DNA of 64,000 nt from positions 62,001 through 126,000 of the forward strand of contig NZ_JACVMU010000007.1 in assembly GCF_014529985.1 (NCBI RefSeq). Reading direction: 5' to 3'. Source of the DNA: Leucobacter sp. cx-42. Lineage in GTDB: Bacteria > Actinomycetota > Actinomycetes > Actinomycetales > Microbacteriaceae. This document shows, in pieces, positions 8,494 to 16,676 of the stretch. How positions within the stretch are numbered: the first letter of the stretch is position 1; the number at the start of each line of letters is the position of its first letter. The notes below the pieces were generated by a model. It worked only from the letters and a program-made list of their open reading frames with translations, was not told the origin of the DNA and ran no database searches. A program made the position numbers and the translations under genes.

Positions 8494-9351
8494 CTACGCG
8501 GCTGGCTTGGCTGCAACGGGCTCAACCTTTGGCACTACGCGGCTATACGTGGCCAGGAAGGGCATGGGATCCACTGGGACGCCCTCAATCTCAATAACCA
8601 AATGCAGATGCGCACCGAACGACAGTCCGGTGTTGCCGACGTTTCCGACGACGTCACCCTTCTTGATGGCGTCGCCGACCTGCCAGCTGTGGGAGTCTGT
8701 CTGCATGTGGCAGTAACGACTCTTGGTCGCCTTGCCGTCGATGTCGTGCTGGATCTCAATCGCAAAGCCACAAGCCTCAGTAATGAACGGCCCGGCACTC
8801 ACAACACCATCGGCAATTGCAAGTGCTGGCGTGCCCTCGGCAATGCCGAAGTCCTGCGCTGCGTGGAATTGCTCCACCGGTTCCGATCGATAGCTAAAGC
8901 CATCCGTCAGGACCGAAGGTTGATCGAGTGGGTATCCGACAATCGCATCGGGGAGCGCAAAGAAGTTACTCCCAACATCGGAGCCAAGCGCCACCGCTGG
9001 GATTTCGCCGAGCGCGCCCGCAACACCATCTTCGTTACCGATGGCGCTGTAAAACTTTTGCCCAGCGACATCTTCGCCGGCACCAACCGTGGTTTCTGCG
9101 AGGGAAGGCAACGCAAGGGAGAGCACAAGCCCGGCTGCGCTGGCAGCTCCGGTGACTTGAAGCGCACGCTTGAGTCTGGAGACCGGGCGGGCAGGTGCTA
9201 CGTGAGCCTCCTGCTGCGTCTCGTTCCGCTCGTCAGGCAGGGTTGCGATTGTCGTGATTGCCGCGGTGGAGACCTCAGCAAGCTGTTCACGCATCCGGAT
9301 TTCGCGTCGCGACGGAAACGCTCGCGGCGTGTAATTACTATCGGAGTTCAT
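8494..9351 (-). CDS. M23 family metallopeptidase, membrane-anchored or secreted
   Basis: A 285-residue protein: a cytoplasmic N-terminal stretch of about 65 residues, a hydrophobic segment around residues 68-86 (VTGAASAAGLVLSLALPSL) that could be a signal anchor, a linker, then a C-terminal peptidase M23 domain. Zinc ligands are visible as His and Asp in FHAAQDFG and the HLH of GAHLHL. Such lysostaphin-type enzymes cut peptidoglycan cross-bridges or activate amidases during growth and division. The long N-terminus before the membrane segment is unusual for a simple secreted enzyme. A GTAAC-N6-GTTAC palindrome lies about 40 bases upstream of the start. Confidence 0.88.
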   Translation of the reverse strand: MNSDSNYTPRAFPSRREIRMREQLAEVSTAAITTIATLPDERNETQQEAHVAPARPVSRLKRALQVTGAASAAGLVLSLALPSLAETTVGAGEDVAGQKFYSAIGNEDGVAGALGEIPAVALGSDVGSNFFALPDAIVGYPLDQPSVLTDGFSYRSEPVEQFHAAQDFGIAEGTPALAIADGVVSAGPFITEACGFAIEIQHDIDGKATKSRYCHMQTDSHSWQVGDAIKKGDVVGNVGNTGLSFGAHLHLVIEIEGVPVDPMPFLATYSRVVPKVEPVAAKPAA

Positions 9352-9392
9352 ACATCCCTGAATATAGGCGGGCGAGCAGTCAACACTCTAAG

Positions 9393-9408
9393 GTAACGAT
9401 TATGTTAC
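9393..9408. promoter_or_regulatory. GTAAC-N6-GTTAC palindrome upstream of M23 peptidase gene
   Basis: A five-base-arm palindrome in the 110-base gap upstream of the peptidase start. GTTAC-type elements are known as MtrA response-regulator sites before cell-wall hydrolase genes in actinobacteria; assignment to MtrA here is inference from motif resemblance and gene function. Confidence 0.4.
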
Positions 9409-9462
9409 AGCGAAGCAATTTGAGACACCAGTCAGAGTTGCCCAAACCTCACGCATTTGCAC

Positions 9463-10131
9463 CTAATCTCCAGGTTTTGCCACCGCCGCGCCTTTTGCAT
9501 TTGTCACAAACGCCTCGATCAGAGCAAGATCCTTCACGCCTCGCGAGGATTCAACACCGCTCGACACATCGGCGCCACCCGCACCAGAGCGCATCAACAG
9601 TGCAGCCACGTTTGCAGGGGAGAGGCCGCCCGCGAGAAGCCACTCGTTGCCCAGGCTCAACCCTGCGGTAGCATCCACATCCCACACGTCTCCAGAACCG
9701 GGGACACTGCCATCGAGGAGCAAACGCTCCTCACCGCATTCGCCAACCGCAATTTCTGGCTCATCTGCCAGCGATGCCGCCCGCCAGACTCGGAGGCCAG
9801 CGTCACGAGCAACTGCGAAATCAGCAGGGGAGTAGCCGTCGTGCAGCTGCAGCACGTCAGTGCCGTACGCAGCCATTCGCGCAATCGCCTCGTTCACGCC
9901 AATGCCGCGCACGACGAGCACGGTATCGACCGCACGGCCGAGGCCAGCGGTCGCGTCACGGGCAGCGCGCAGTACTGACTGTGCGTGATCCGCCTCAATG
10001 TGCCGCGGACTCAGCGGGTACGAGACCACGCCTATGGCATCAGCGCCGGCGCGCACGGTGAAGTCAGCGGTGTGCGGATCTGTGATTCCGCAGATTTTCA
10101 CATACATGCGTCGAGAATTCCGTTCTGACAT
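9463..10131 (-). CDS. trpF: Phosphoribosylanthranilate isomerase
   Basis: A 222-residue TIM-barrel enzyme of tryptophan synthesis. Signatures are the N-terminal YVKICGIT (catalytic Cys), the Asp-containing VLQLHD strand, the phosphate-binding LLAGGLSP, and the C-terminal DVSSGVESSRGVKD. The start is either ATG 10131, seven bases after the upstream stop, or ATG 10107 directly before YVKICG; neither has a clear ribosome site. It follows a membrane protein gene of unknown function with almost no gap, so the two are cotranscribed. Confidence 0.9.
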   Translation of the reverse strand: MSERNSRRMYVKICGITDPHTADFTVRAGADAIGVVSYPLSPRHIEADHAQSVLRAARDATAGLGRAVDTVLVVRGIGVNEAIARMAAYGTDVLQLHDGYSPADFAVARDAGLRVWRAASLADEPEIAVGECGEERLLLDGSVPGSGDVWDVDATAGLSLGNEWLLAGGLSPANVAALLMRSGAGGADVSSGVESSRGVKDLALIEAFVTNAKGAAVAKPGD

Positions 10132-10138
10132 CTACTGT

Positions 10139-11071
10139 CTATTCGCCAGCCGAGTCCCCGAAGAGACAGTCGGTCTGGAAACGCAGAGTGAGACTCCCGT
10201 CGATCGTAAATCGATCATTGACCGAAAGGGAGGAGACGGGATGTGCATCGCTCACATAGACCTGTTGAGATCTCATCTTATCTTCGAGCGAATATCCGGC
10301 CGCATGCCACGCGCCAGCAATAGCGGTTACGGCGTCTCCGCTTTCATCGCTGGAAAAACCTACGACGAGTGAGCCCAGAATTCCGTGAGCTTGTCCGTCT
10401 GGGGTGGCGCAGGCCTCACGCACAAGCATCGGCTTGGCATCTTGGGGTTCCGCTTCCAGCTTGGGATCCTGCAACAGCCTTGCGCGGGAATCCGTAACCT
10501 CACTCGCACGCTCAAGCAACATCGCAACCTGCGCATCAGCATCATCGATTGAGAAGATTCGCTGGGGGAGTACGGCGTCCTCATCCTGCTCCACCGACGC
10601 TGGTGTTGATGTGACAAATCTCTGTGCCATGTCCGTAGCCCAACTCACCTTATTGCTGGCCATTCCGCCGGCAAGCACCAAGGTTCCAAGCAGCAAGCAA
10701 GCTGACACCAGAAGCGATACCAGCCAAAGCCTGCACCTATGCCAAGCGGCAACCGCAGTGCCACAGGCAATCACAGTTAAGGAAATTGCAAGGGTGGCAT
10801 AGGTGCTGTTCAAGGACTCGTTTGCCGCCGCAATTGCGTCAAACCACGCTTCACTGGTGCGGACATCATTGGGATCAAATCCCTCAGCCGCATTCACGGA
10901 AAGCGCGTTCAGTAATAGCCAGCCACAGAGACACAAGACTCCAAGCGGCAGGACGGTCGCGGCTGCACGCTGAGCGTCCAGTTTCCACGACCGCGTCTTG
11001 GCTCCAAGATTTGGCATCCGCCAAGCATATCCGCCCGCTCGGGGAAGCGCGCGGAGTATCCAAGCTGACAT
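10139..11071 (-). CDS. Unrecognised membrane protein upstream of trpF
   Basis: A protein of about 310 residues that I do not recognise. From the chosen start it has a basic N-terminus, a membrane segment near residues 38-58 (VLPLGVLCLCGWLLLNALS), a roughly 40-residue loop, two further hydrophobic stretches near 95-140, and a C-terminal extracytoplasmic-type domain of about 160 residues with two cysteines (REACATPDG, TDCLFGD) that could form a disulfide. The ATG at 11071 sits seven bases behind GATAAT on the minus strand and may be leaderless; ATG 11017 is an alternative. Extension further upstream gives Cys/Arg-rich sequence unlike a real protein. It probably leads the trpF operon. Confidence 0.7.
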   Translation of the reverse strand: MSAWILRALPRAGGYAWRMPNLGAKTRSWKLDAQRAAATVLPLGVLCLCGWLLLNALSVNAAEGFDPNDVRTSEAWFDAIAAANESLNSTYATLAISLTVIACGTAVAAWHRCRLWLVSLLVSACLLLGTLVLAGGMASNKVSWATDMAQRFVTSTPASVEQDEDAVLPQRIFSIDDADAQVAMLLERASEVTDSRARLLQDPKLEAEPQDAKPMLVREACATPDGQAHGILGSLVVGFSSDESGDAVTAIAGAWHAAGYSLEDKMRSQQVYVSDAHPVSSLSVNDRFTIDGSLTLRFQTDCLFGDSAGE

Positions 11072-11078
11072 AATATAG

Positions 11079-11084
11079 ATTATC
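11079..11084 (-). promoter_or_regulatory. Candidate -10 box for membrane protein-trpF transcript
   Basis: GATAAT on the minus strand, seven bases before the ATG at 11071, with no ribosome-binding site between; fits leaderless initiation. No good -35 match. Confidence 0.4.
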
Positions 11085-11219
11085 CGCGAATACTCGCAAT
11101 TGAGGAGTGGTCTCAAATCTGGCCGCTTGCGGCGTCGCTGGACGCGATTCCTGCACCAACGGCGCGTGCAGGACTTACTGACTCTGCGCGCGCCGCACTG
11201 AGGATCGATCTGGGAGAAC

Positions 11220-11672
11220 TTACGCAGTCGACTCAGCGTCGTACACGGGCGCGATCGACAGCGCACTGAACGCGAACGGACGCGTGACGCGATCCACGCT
11301 CAGTGGGCAATGCTTGACGCCTGCTGGAATGTAGATCGAACCCGACTGGGTGATTTCACGTTCTTCGCCGTCGATCGTCATCGTGAGCACCGCGCCGAGA
11401 TCTCGCGGGTTCTCCGGATCGCTGCCGGTCCAGATCAGCACTTCGTCGTAGTCGTGCACGTGTTCGCCGACCCACGGGTGCTTTTCGTCATCCGCGGTGA
11501 ACCACACGTGCGTCATGTGGATCTTGGTGTCGTTCTGCGTCTGGCTGCCGACGAGCTCGCGGCCCTCACCCTGGTTGGGCGGCATCGGAATCCCGGCATT
11601 CTCCCCCTCGGTTTCGAACTCGAAGTTGAGTGCGGGCGTGGTGTCATTCAGCAGACCGTCAAACTTGCTCAC
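11220..11672 (-). CDS. Cupin-fold protein
   Basis: A 150-residue soluble protein. A central GEHVHDYDEVL stretch followed about 50 residues later by GSIYIPAGVKHCPL gives the two conserved cupin motifs (G..H.H....E and G...P.G..H), predicting a metal-binding beta-barrel. The substrate is unknown. Start is GTG 11672, preceded by AAAGGAG five bases upstream; the reading frame stays open to 11747 but without a ribosome site. It stands alone between convergent or unrelated genes, so context gives no function. Confidence 0.78.
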   Translation of the reverse strand: MSKFDGLLNDTTPALNFEFETEGENAGIPMPPNQGEGRELVGSQTQNDTKIHMTHVWFTADDEKHPWVGEHVHDYDEVLIWTGSDPENPRDLGAVLTMTIDGEEREITQSGSIYIPAGVKHCPLSVDRVTRPFAFSALSIAPVYDAESTA

Positions 11673-11768
11673 GTTGGCTCCTTTGCCATTCCGTGGGGCT
11701 ACTCCCCTGGTTTTTCTACGTGTGTAGATAAGTAAACCAGGTTTCACGGTATTTGACCAGCAATGCGG

Positions 11769-12557
11769 CTACTTCTTGCCACTCCCCAAACGCAGCAGAG
11801 CGCGCGCAGCGAGCGCAGACAGACCGATCGCACCGAACTGCCCCGATCCCAACATGAGCGCGGATCGGCCAGACATCCAAGACCACAGCGCCAGCAGGAG
11901 TGCCCCGGCAATCAGTGCCCAACCGCAGAGCGCAAGGCCAATCGAAGCGGCCTGGCCAAGCGTCACCGTGCCACGTGCGGTGGCGGGTTTGAGTACACAC
12001 GCGACAGCGAATGCAATCACGCCGAGTGCGAGGCCACCGAACACATCACTCGGGCGATGCCAGCCATACTCCAAGAGCTGCCAGGCGGCAGCACCGAGCA
12101 CTGCGGTGCCGATCACGACAACGAGTGCGCGGAGTCGTGCAGGCACTGCCCACACCAATCCGCCAATGAGCACAGTGAATACGGTCATGTGCCCGCTCGG
12201 GAAGGTATTGGGCACGTCAAACTCGAAGAGTTCAGGTCGCGTGAGGAGTTCCAGTTTCAGGAGCTGCGATGCTGCGATGCCGAGTCCGGGAATGATCACC
12301 ACAACCAGCGCGCGCCGCATGCCGTGGGCGAAGAACGCAATCATGCCGATCACCACCAGCGAGACGCCAATCATCGGCACCGAAACGAGGTTGAGCGGAG
12401 GCGGTGGTTGCGTGGTGAAATCAGCAGCGTCGAGCACGCTGTTTTCGGCACGCTGTCCCAGTTCAAGTTGCACGCCGAGCAGATACGATCCGCCGCCAAC
12501 GATGCCCCAGAACAGCAGGGTCCACAACGCCGTGCGGCGACCAGCCGTTTGCTTCAT
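11769..12557 (-). CDS. PAP2 superfamily phosphatase
   Basis: A 262-residue membrane protein with about six or seven hydrophobic segments. The phosphatidic acid phosphatase type 2 signature is present: KLELLTRP, PSGHMTVF and GWHRPSDVFGG, containing the catalytic His/Arg residues. Members dephosphorylate lipid phosphates such as phosphatidic acid or undecaprenyl diphosphate on the outer face of the membrane. ATG 12557 is supported by GGGGAG five bases upstream. Substrate not determinable; a true UppP is encoded separately at 47.3 kb. Confidence 0.87.
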   Translation of the reverse strand: MKQTAGRRTALWTLLFWGIVGGGSYLLGVQLELGQRAENSVLDAADFTTQPPPPLNLVSVPMIGVSLVVIGMIAFFAHGMRRALVVVIIPGLGIAASQLLKLELLTRPELFEFDVPNTFPSGHMTVFTVLIGGLVWAVPARLRALVVVIGTAVLGAAAWQLLEYGWHRPSDVFGGLALGVIAFAVACVLKPATARGTVTLGQAASIGLALCGWALIAGALLLALWSWMSGRSALMLGSGQFGAIGLSALAARALLRLGSGKK

Positions 12558-12711
12558 CGGTACTCCCCTGCGCTTACCCACGCTCGAACGCATTTGAATG
12601 GCGAAGCCTGAGCGCAAACATGTATCGCCAAACACTACACCGAGCCGGGCCACCGCACGGCGATGCATCGCCGCTCCGCCAGGGAACACACAGACAGATG
12701 ATCGGCGGTGA

Positions 12712-12764
12712 GGTTCGATTCTGGGCGGGTGCGGTGATCCGCCAACCGAGAATGGTTCGATTCT
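12712..12764. repeat. Two 11-bp direct repeats upstream of the P1 peptidase gene
   Basis: ggttcgattct occurs at 12712-12722 and again at 12754-12764, start-to-start 42 bases (four helical turns), in the 240-base gap between two divergent genes. It could be a tandem regulator site. No other feature was seen in the gap apart from AAAGGA before the GTG. Confidence 0.4.
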
Positions 12765-12797
12765 TCGTAGGGTAGGACGCAGGGAAAGGAATCCACC

Positions 12798-13952
12798 GTG
12801 TTCAATGACGAATCGCACCCCACAGACTCACGCCCGCGCGCTCGCGACCTAGGTATCCCGTTCGACGGCGTTCCGGGCGCGCACAACGCAATCACTGACG
12901 TGCCCGGCCTCGAGGTCGGCTTCGTCACGCTCACGGGCGATGCCCCTGGCGCTCCCGGCGGCATGCGCACGGGAGTCACCGCGATCCTGCCACGCGGTCG
13001 TGCGAAGGCGGCACTCCCCTGCGCCGCGGGAGTCGCCGTGCTGAATGGCAACGGTGAGCTCACTGGGCGGAGCTGGATCGAGGAATCGGGTCAGCTCCAG
13101 GCACCAATCGCTATCACGAACTCACACGCCGTCGGCGCCGTGCACACGGGCATTGATCGCTGGATGGCTGCGAATCACCCGCAGGCGGCGGCCGCGTGGA
13201 TGCTCCCGGTAGTTGGTGAAACCTGGGACGGCTACCTCAATGCAATCAACGCAGGGACGGTCACTCCTGATCATGCGATTGCCGCACTCGACTGCGCTGC
13301 CGGTGGGCCCTTCTCAGAAGGCAACGTCGGCGGCGGAAACGGCATGAACTGCTACGGGTTCAAGGGCGGCACGGGCACGGCGTCGCGCGTGGTGACGTCC
13401 GGGGCCGATGCCTGGACCGTTGGCGTGCTCCTGCAGGCGAACTTCGGTTCGCGCGAGGAACTTCGGGCGGCCGGACGCACGCTCGGGCGCGATTCCGCGG
13501 CACCGAACACGATGGAAACGAGCGGCTGGTTCGCCAAGGAGCACGCGGCTGCGGTTCGTCTGCCCGGTGGCGCCGGCAGCGTCATTGTGATCGTCGCGAC
13601 CGATGCACCGCTGCTCCCGAGTCAGTGCGAGGCGCTCGCACGCCGCGTTCCGCTCGGCCTCGCTCGGACGGGCACGACCGGCAGCCATTTCTCTGGCGAT
13701 ATCTTCCTCGCGTTCTCCACCGCGAACGAGGGCGCGCTAGTCTCACGCATGAGCGACGAGACGGTGACCGTTGAGACCATGAGTCATGTGGCGTGGGGTT
13801 CGATTGACCCGTTCTTTGAGGCCGTCGTCGAGGCGACCGAGGAGGGGGTCCTCAACGCCCTCGTTGCGGCCCAGGACGCGACCGGCCGCAACGGGCACCA
13901 GAGCTTCGCGCTCCCCCACGAAGAGGTACGCGCGGCGTTCGCTGGTAACTGA
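12798..13952 (+). CDS. P1 family (DmpA-type) aminopeptidase
   Basis: A 384-residue member of the Ntn-hydrolase-like P1 peptidases, which self-cleave to expose an N-terminal nucleophile and act on D-amino acid amides or beta-peptides. Seen: TDVPGLEVG at the N-terminus, ITNSHAVGAVHTG, and the glycine-rich GPFSEGNVGGGNGM followed by FKGGTGTASR. In DmpA the cleaved Ser comes later in the chain, so the precise nucleophile here should not be assigned by eye. GTG 12798 has AAAGGA seven bases upstream. Divergent from the PAP2 gene. Confidence 0.87.
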   Translation: MFNDESHPTDSRPRARDLGIPFDGVPGAHNAITDVPGLEVGFVTLTGDAPGAPGGMRTGVTAILPRGRAKAALPCAAGVAVLNGNGELTGRSWIEESGQLQAPIAITNSHAVGAVHTGIDRWMAANHPQAAAAWMLPVVGETWDGYLNAINAGTVTPDHAIAALDCAAGGPFSEGNVGGGNGMNCYGFKGGTGTASRVVTSGADAWTVGVLLQANFGSREELRAAGRTLGRDSAAPNTMETSGWFAKEHAAAVRLPGGAGSVIVIVATDAPLLPSQCEALARRVPLGLARTGTTGSHFSGDIFLAFSTANEGALVSRMSDETVTVETMSHVAWGSIDPFFEAVVEATEEGVLNALVAAQDATGRNGHQSFALPHEEVRAAFAGN

Positions 13953-13984
13953 TTCGGGGCGGATCGGGCCAAACACGTCGGCAG

Positions 13985-14812
13985 TTATGCCGAGAACTTG
14001 CCCTGGTCCGCCGAACGCACTGCCCAAAGCGCGAGTGCCGCGGCCGTCGCGACGTTGAGTGAGTCGACGCTGTGCTCCATCGGAATGAGTACCGTGCGCA
14101 CCGACGAAGCGAGCGCACGGCGCGACAGGCCGGGACCCTCGGAACCGAACATGAGCGCGAGCTTCTCGGGCACAGCGCCAACGAAGTCAGCAAGGTCTTC
14201 AGCGTCATCGCGCAGCGCGAACGCTGTGAGCTCGTAGCCCGCATCGCGGAACATCGGACCGGCCTCACGCCAGTCAGGGAGGCGCGCCCACGGCACCTGC
14301 AGCACGGCACCCATGCTCACGCGCACGGCGCGACGATACAGCGGATCGGCGCAGCCAGGCGACAGCAGCACCGCATCGGCCCCGAGGGCTGCGACGGAGC
14401 GGAAGATCGCGCCAACGTTGGTGTGATCAGTGAGGTCTTCGAGGACGACCACGCGCTTCGAAGCCTGGAGGAGTTCGAGCGGGTCGCGATCCGCCGGGCG
14501 ATGCATGGAGGCAAGCACGCCGCGGTGCATATGGAAGCCGGTGAGCTGCTCGAGCTGCGCCTCGCTGCCGACGTAAACAGGGACGTCGGGGTGCTCGGCG
14601 AGTGACTCCCCCAACTGCGACAGCCATGCCTCGGTCGTGAGCACGGCACGGGGCTTGTGACCGGCAGCGATCGCGCGGGCAATGACCTTCGAGGACTCGG
14701 CGAGGTACAGGCCCTCTTCTGGCTCGCGGACGCGGCGCAGCGCGACGTCAGTCAGCTGCGTGAAGTCATTGAGCTCGGGGGCATTGATGTCTGTGATCGG
14801 AATGAGGTTCAT
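13985..14812 (-). CDS. SpoU/TrmH family RNA 2'-O-methyltransferase
   Basis: A 275-residue SPOUT enzyme that methylates ribose in rRNA or tRNA with SAM. An N-terminal substrate-binding region (residues 1-105) precedes the knotted domain with its three motifs: LTDHTNVGAIFRS, LMFGSEGPGLS and IPMEHSVDSLNVATA. ATG 14812 overlaps the stop of the upstream hydrolase by four bases (ATGA) and has GGGAG nine bases upstream, which decides it over an in-frame start at 14842. The target nucleotide cannot be told from sequence. Confidence 0.9.
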   Translation of the reverse strand: MNLIPITDINAPELNDFTQLTDVALRRVREPEEGLYLAESSKVIARAIAAGHKPRAVLTTEAWLSQLGESLAEHPDVPVYVGSEAQLEQLTGFHMHRGVLASMHRPADRDPLELLQASKRVVVLEDLTDHTNVGAIFRSVAALGADAVLLSPGCADPLYRRAVRVSMGAVLQVPWARLPDWREAGPMFRDAGYELTAFALRDDAEDLADFVGAVPEKLALMFGSEGPGLSRRALASSVRTVLIPMEHSVDSLNVATAAALALWAVRSADQGKFSA

Positions 14813-15672
14813 TCGGCGTCTCCCAACGCATCGGTGATCCATGCGGCCGCGTCTGCCACGGCTTCGTAGTGCACAAGGTGTCCAGTGCCGGGGATGATGC
14901 GCAGCGTTGCGCCCGGGATTCGTCGTTGGAGGTCAAGCTGCGCCGCGAGCGGCGTGATGTCGTCACGGTCGCCCACGATGAGGAGCGTTGGGACACGGTA
15001 CTCCCCCGCGAACTCGCGCACGGTATGCGAGACCGAGGCTTTGAACGCCTCAAGCAGCGTCGCTGAGTCAGAGAAAGCGCTGAAGTACGCGTGGTGCTGG
15101 GCGTGGATCCAGGCACGCAACTCGGGGTCACGAGTCTTAGCCATGACCTCGCTCATGACTCGCACAATCAGGCGGTTGCCGAGCAGCTCCTTCGCGGCAC
15201 GCTCGGGAAGGAGGCTGCCGGCCTTGTAGTAACCGATGGCGAGCTGCGTGAGCACTGCCTGCGGGCCTTCAAGCGCGGGAGAAGCAATGGGGTTGATCAG
15301 AATGACCTGATCTGGCGAAAGCCCGGCACGGAGGGCAGCAGAGACCACCAGCGAGCCGAATGAGTGGCCCAGCATCGTGTGCCCCTCGGGCGCAGCCTCA
15401 GCAACGAGCGCGACCAACCAGTCGCCGTAGGCAGCGAGGTTGTGCTCGACGCCAGCCATCGGCCCGGTCTCGCCGAAGCCGGGCAGATCGGGCACCAGGA
15501 AACGCTTGCCAGGGTTCTTCTCGGCAAGCGATTCAGCGAGCCCCTCGAGACCGTGATGATCACCTCGGAAACCGTGCACCAGGAACACCGGCCAGCCATC
15601 GGCTGCGCCGTACTCCCACACATGGGTGCGGGTTCCTGCCACGTCGAACGTGTGTACCGTGCTCGTATTCAC
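14809..15672 (-). CDS. Alpha/beta hydrolase
   Basis: A 287-residue alpha/beta-fold hydrolase. Visible: the oxyanion loop FLVHGFRGD, nucleophile elbow GHSFGS (Ser), an acid candidate in GDRDDITP, and a C-terminal His in GTGHLVHYE. No membrane segment. The substrate is unknown. The GTG at 15672 has a TACGAT -10 box six bases upstream on the minus strand and no ribosome site, so it may be leaderless; a TTG further out at 15753 is less likely. Translationally coupled to the RNA methyltransferase downstream. Confidence 0.85.
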   Translation of the reverse strand: MNTSTVHTFDVAGTRTHVWEYGAADGWPVFLVHGFRGDHHGLEGLAESLAEKNPGKRFLVPDLPGFGETGPMAGVEHNLAAYGDWLVALVAEAAPEGHTMLGHSFGSLVVSAALRAGLSPDQVILINPIASPALEGPQAVLTQLAIGYYKAGSLLPERAAKELLGNRLIVRVMSEVMAKTRDPELRAWIHAQHHAYFSAFSDSATLLEAFKASVSHTVREFAGEYRVPTLLIVGDRDDITPLAAQLDLQRRIPGATLRIIPGTGHLVHYEAVADAAAWITDALGDAE

Positions 15673-15678
15673 CTGTTT

Positions 15679-15684
15679 ATCGTA
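15679..15684 (-). promoter_or_regulatory. Candidate -10 box of leaderless hydrolase transcript
   Basis: TACGAT on the minus strand, six bases before the GTG at 15672; no Shine-Dalgarno sequence lies between. Confidence 0.35.
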
Positions 15685-15780
15685 TCGGCCACCCCTGACA
15701 TTCCAGCTCGCCGCCGCCCGCGCGCCACGGTGAGCCGATAGCATCGAAGTCAACGTGCCCGCAGCTCGAAAGGACTTCCG

Positions 15781-16485
15781 TTGCAGCGACCACTCCCCCT
15801 CTGGGCCTCACAAATCGCAGTGTTCGATACCGAGACCACCGGCATCGACACTGACACGTCACGCATCGTGAGCGCGACGGTCGCCCTGCTCGGTGATCAG
15901 GGTGAGGTGCTTGAGCGTTACGACTGGCTGCTGGATCCGGGCGTCGAGATCCCAGACGCAGCGGCGCGCGTGCACGGCATCACGACCGCAATCGCACGCA
16001 CGAGCGGCACCAATGCGGCCGTAGGTGTTGCGCAGATCGCTGCTCGCCTCGCCGAAATGGTCGACCGCGGATTCCCCGTCGTCATCTACAACGCCCCATA
16101 CGATCTTTCGTTGCTCGCTTCCGAGCTGGAGCGCCACAACATTGATGCGAGCGTCCCGACAACGCCGATTCTTGATCCGCTCATCATCGACAAGCAGGTC
16201 GACAAGTACCGTCGCGGAAAGCGCACCCTCGAGGCCGCTTCAGCGCACTACGGTGTCGAGCTCGGGAACGCACACGACGCAGGAGATGATGCGATCGCTG
16301 CCGGCCGCGTCATGCAGCAGATCGCGGCCAAGTTTGGTGAGTCAATGGCTGACGATCTTGAGTCGATTCATGCCGCACAGATCAAATGGGCGGCGGATCA
16401 GGCCGAAAGCTTCCAGGACTACATGCGTAAGAACCGGGACCCGAACTTTACCGCGGACGGCCGCTGGCCGATTCGTCGCGGCTAG
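15781..16485 (+). CDS. DEDDh 3'-5' exonuclease (DNA polymerase III epsilon-like)
   Basis: A 234-residue exonuclease. ExoI motif FDTETTG near residue 15 supplies Asp and Glu, ExoII is VIYNAPYDLSLL, and ExoIII is HDAGDDAIAA with His and Asp, giving the DEDDh set. RVHGIT lies between I and II as in polymerase epsilon subunits. Starts with TTG at 15781, nine residues before the first strand, supported by AAAGGA six bases upstream. Whether it proofreads with a polymerase or acts in repair is unclear. Divergent from the hydrolase gene. Confidence 0.87.
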   Translation: MQRPLPLWASQIAVFDTETTGIDTDTSRIVSATVALLGDQGEVLERYDWLLDPGVEIPDAAARVHGITTAIARTSGTNAAVGVAQIAARLAEMVDRGFPVVIYNAPYDLSLLASELERHNIDASVPTTPILDPLIIDKQVDKYRRGKRTLEAASAHYGVELGNAHDAGDDAIAAGRVMQQIAAKFGESMADDLESIHAAQIKWAADQAESFQDYMRKNRDPNFTADGRWPIRRG

Positions 16486-16495
16486 CTCGCCGCTT

Positions 16496-16616
16496 CCGCG
16501 AAACCCACGAAAAAGGGCCTTTCTCTCGAGAAGGGCCCTTTCTAGTACCAGAAACACCGTGTTTCGAGAGAAACGGGCGGTTTCGCGGGGCTGAGGCCCG
16601 CAGACGCCCGCAGACG
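16496..16616. repeat. Cluster of nested inverted repeats and a tandem repeat
   Basis: Between the exonuclease and L31 genes. Outer arms ccgcgaaacc (16496-16505) and ggtttcgcgg (16579-16588) enclose a terminator-like hairpin (16512-16541), a gaaaca/tgtttc hairpin (16551-16565) and a gtttc/gaaac hairpin (16561-16574); two direct copies of cccgcagacg follow (16597-16616). Could be compound terminators or a structured RNA. Confidence 0.55.
16512..16541 (+). terminator. Terminator downstream of exonuclease gene
   Basis: aaagggccttt pairs with aagggcccttt (one mismatch) about 27 bases after the stop codon, with T-rich sequence after the second arm. Confidence 0.65.
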
Positions 16617-16629
16617 CACGTCCCAAACG

Positions 16630-16667
16630 CACGAAAGCCCGGGTTCCGAAGAACCCGGGCTTTCGTG
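16630..16667. terminator. Terminator downstream of L31 gene
   Basis: A perfect 17-bp inverted repeat (16630-16646 with 16651-16667) with a cgaa tetraloop, ten bases after the L31 stop on the minus strand. Confidence 0.9.
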
Positions 16668-16676
16668 AAGCGAGAC

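Noticed and set aside
11085-11280. Open plus-strand frame between the membrane protein and cupin genes, with protein-like codon use
   Set aside because: No ATG, GTG or TTG start is in frame after the preceding stop, and the frame runs into the cupin gene antisense. It may be a decayed remnant but is not supported as a gene.
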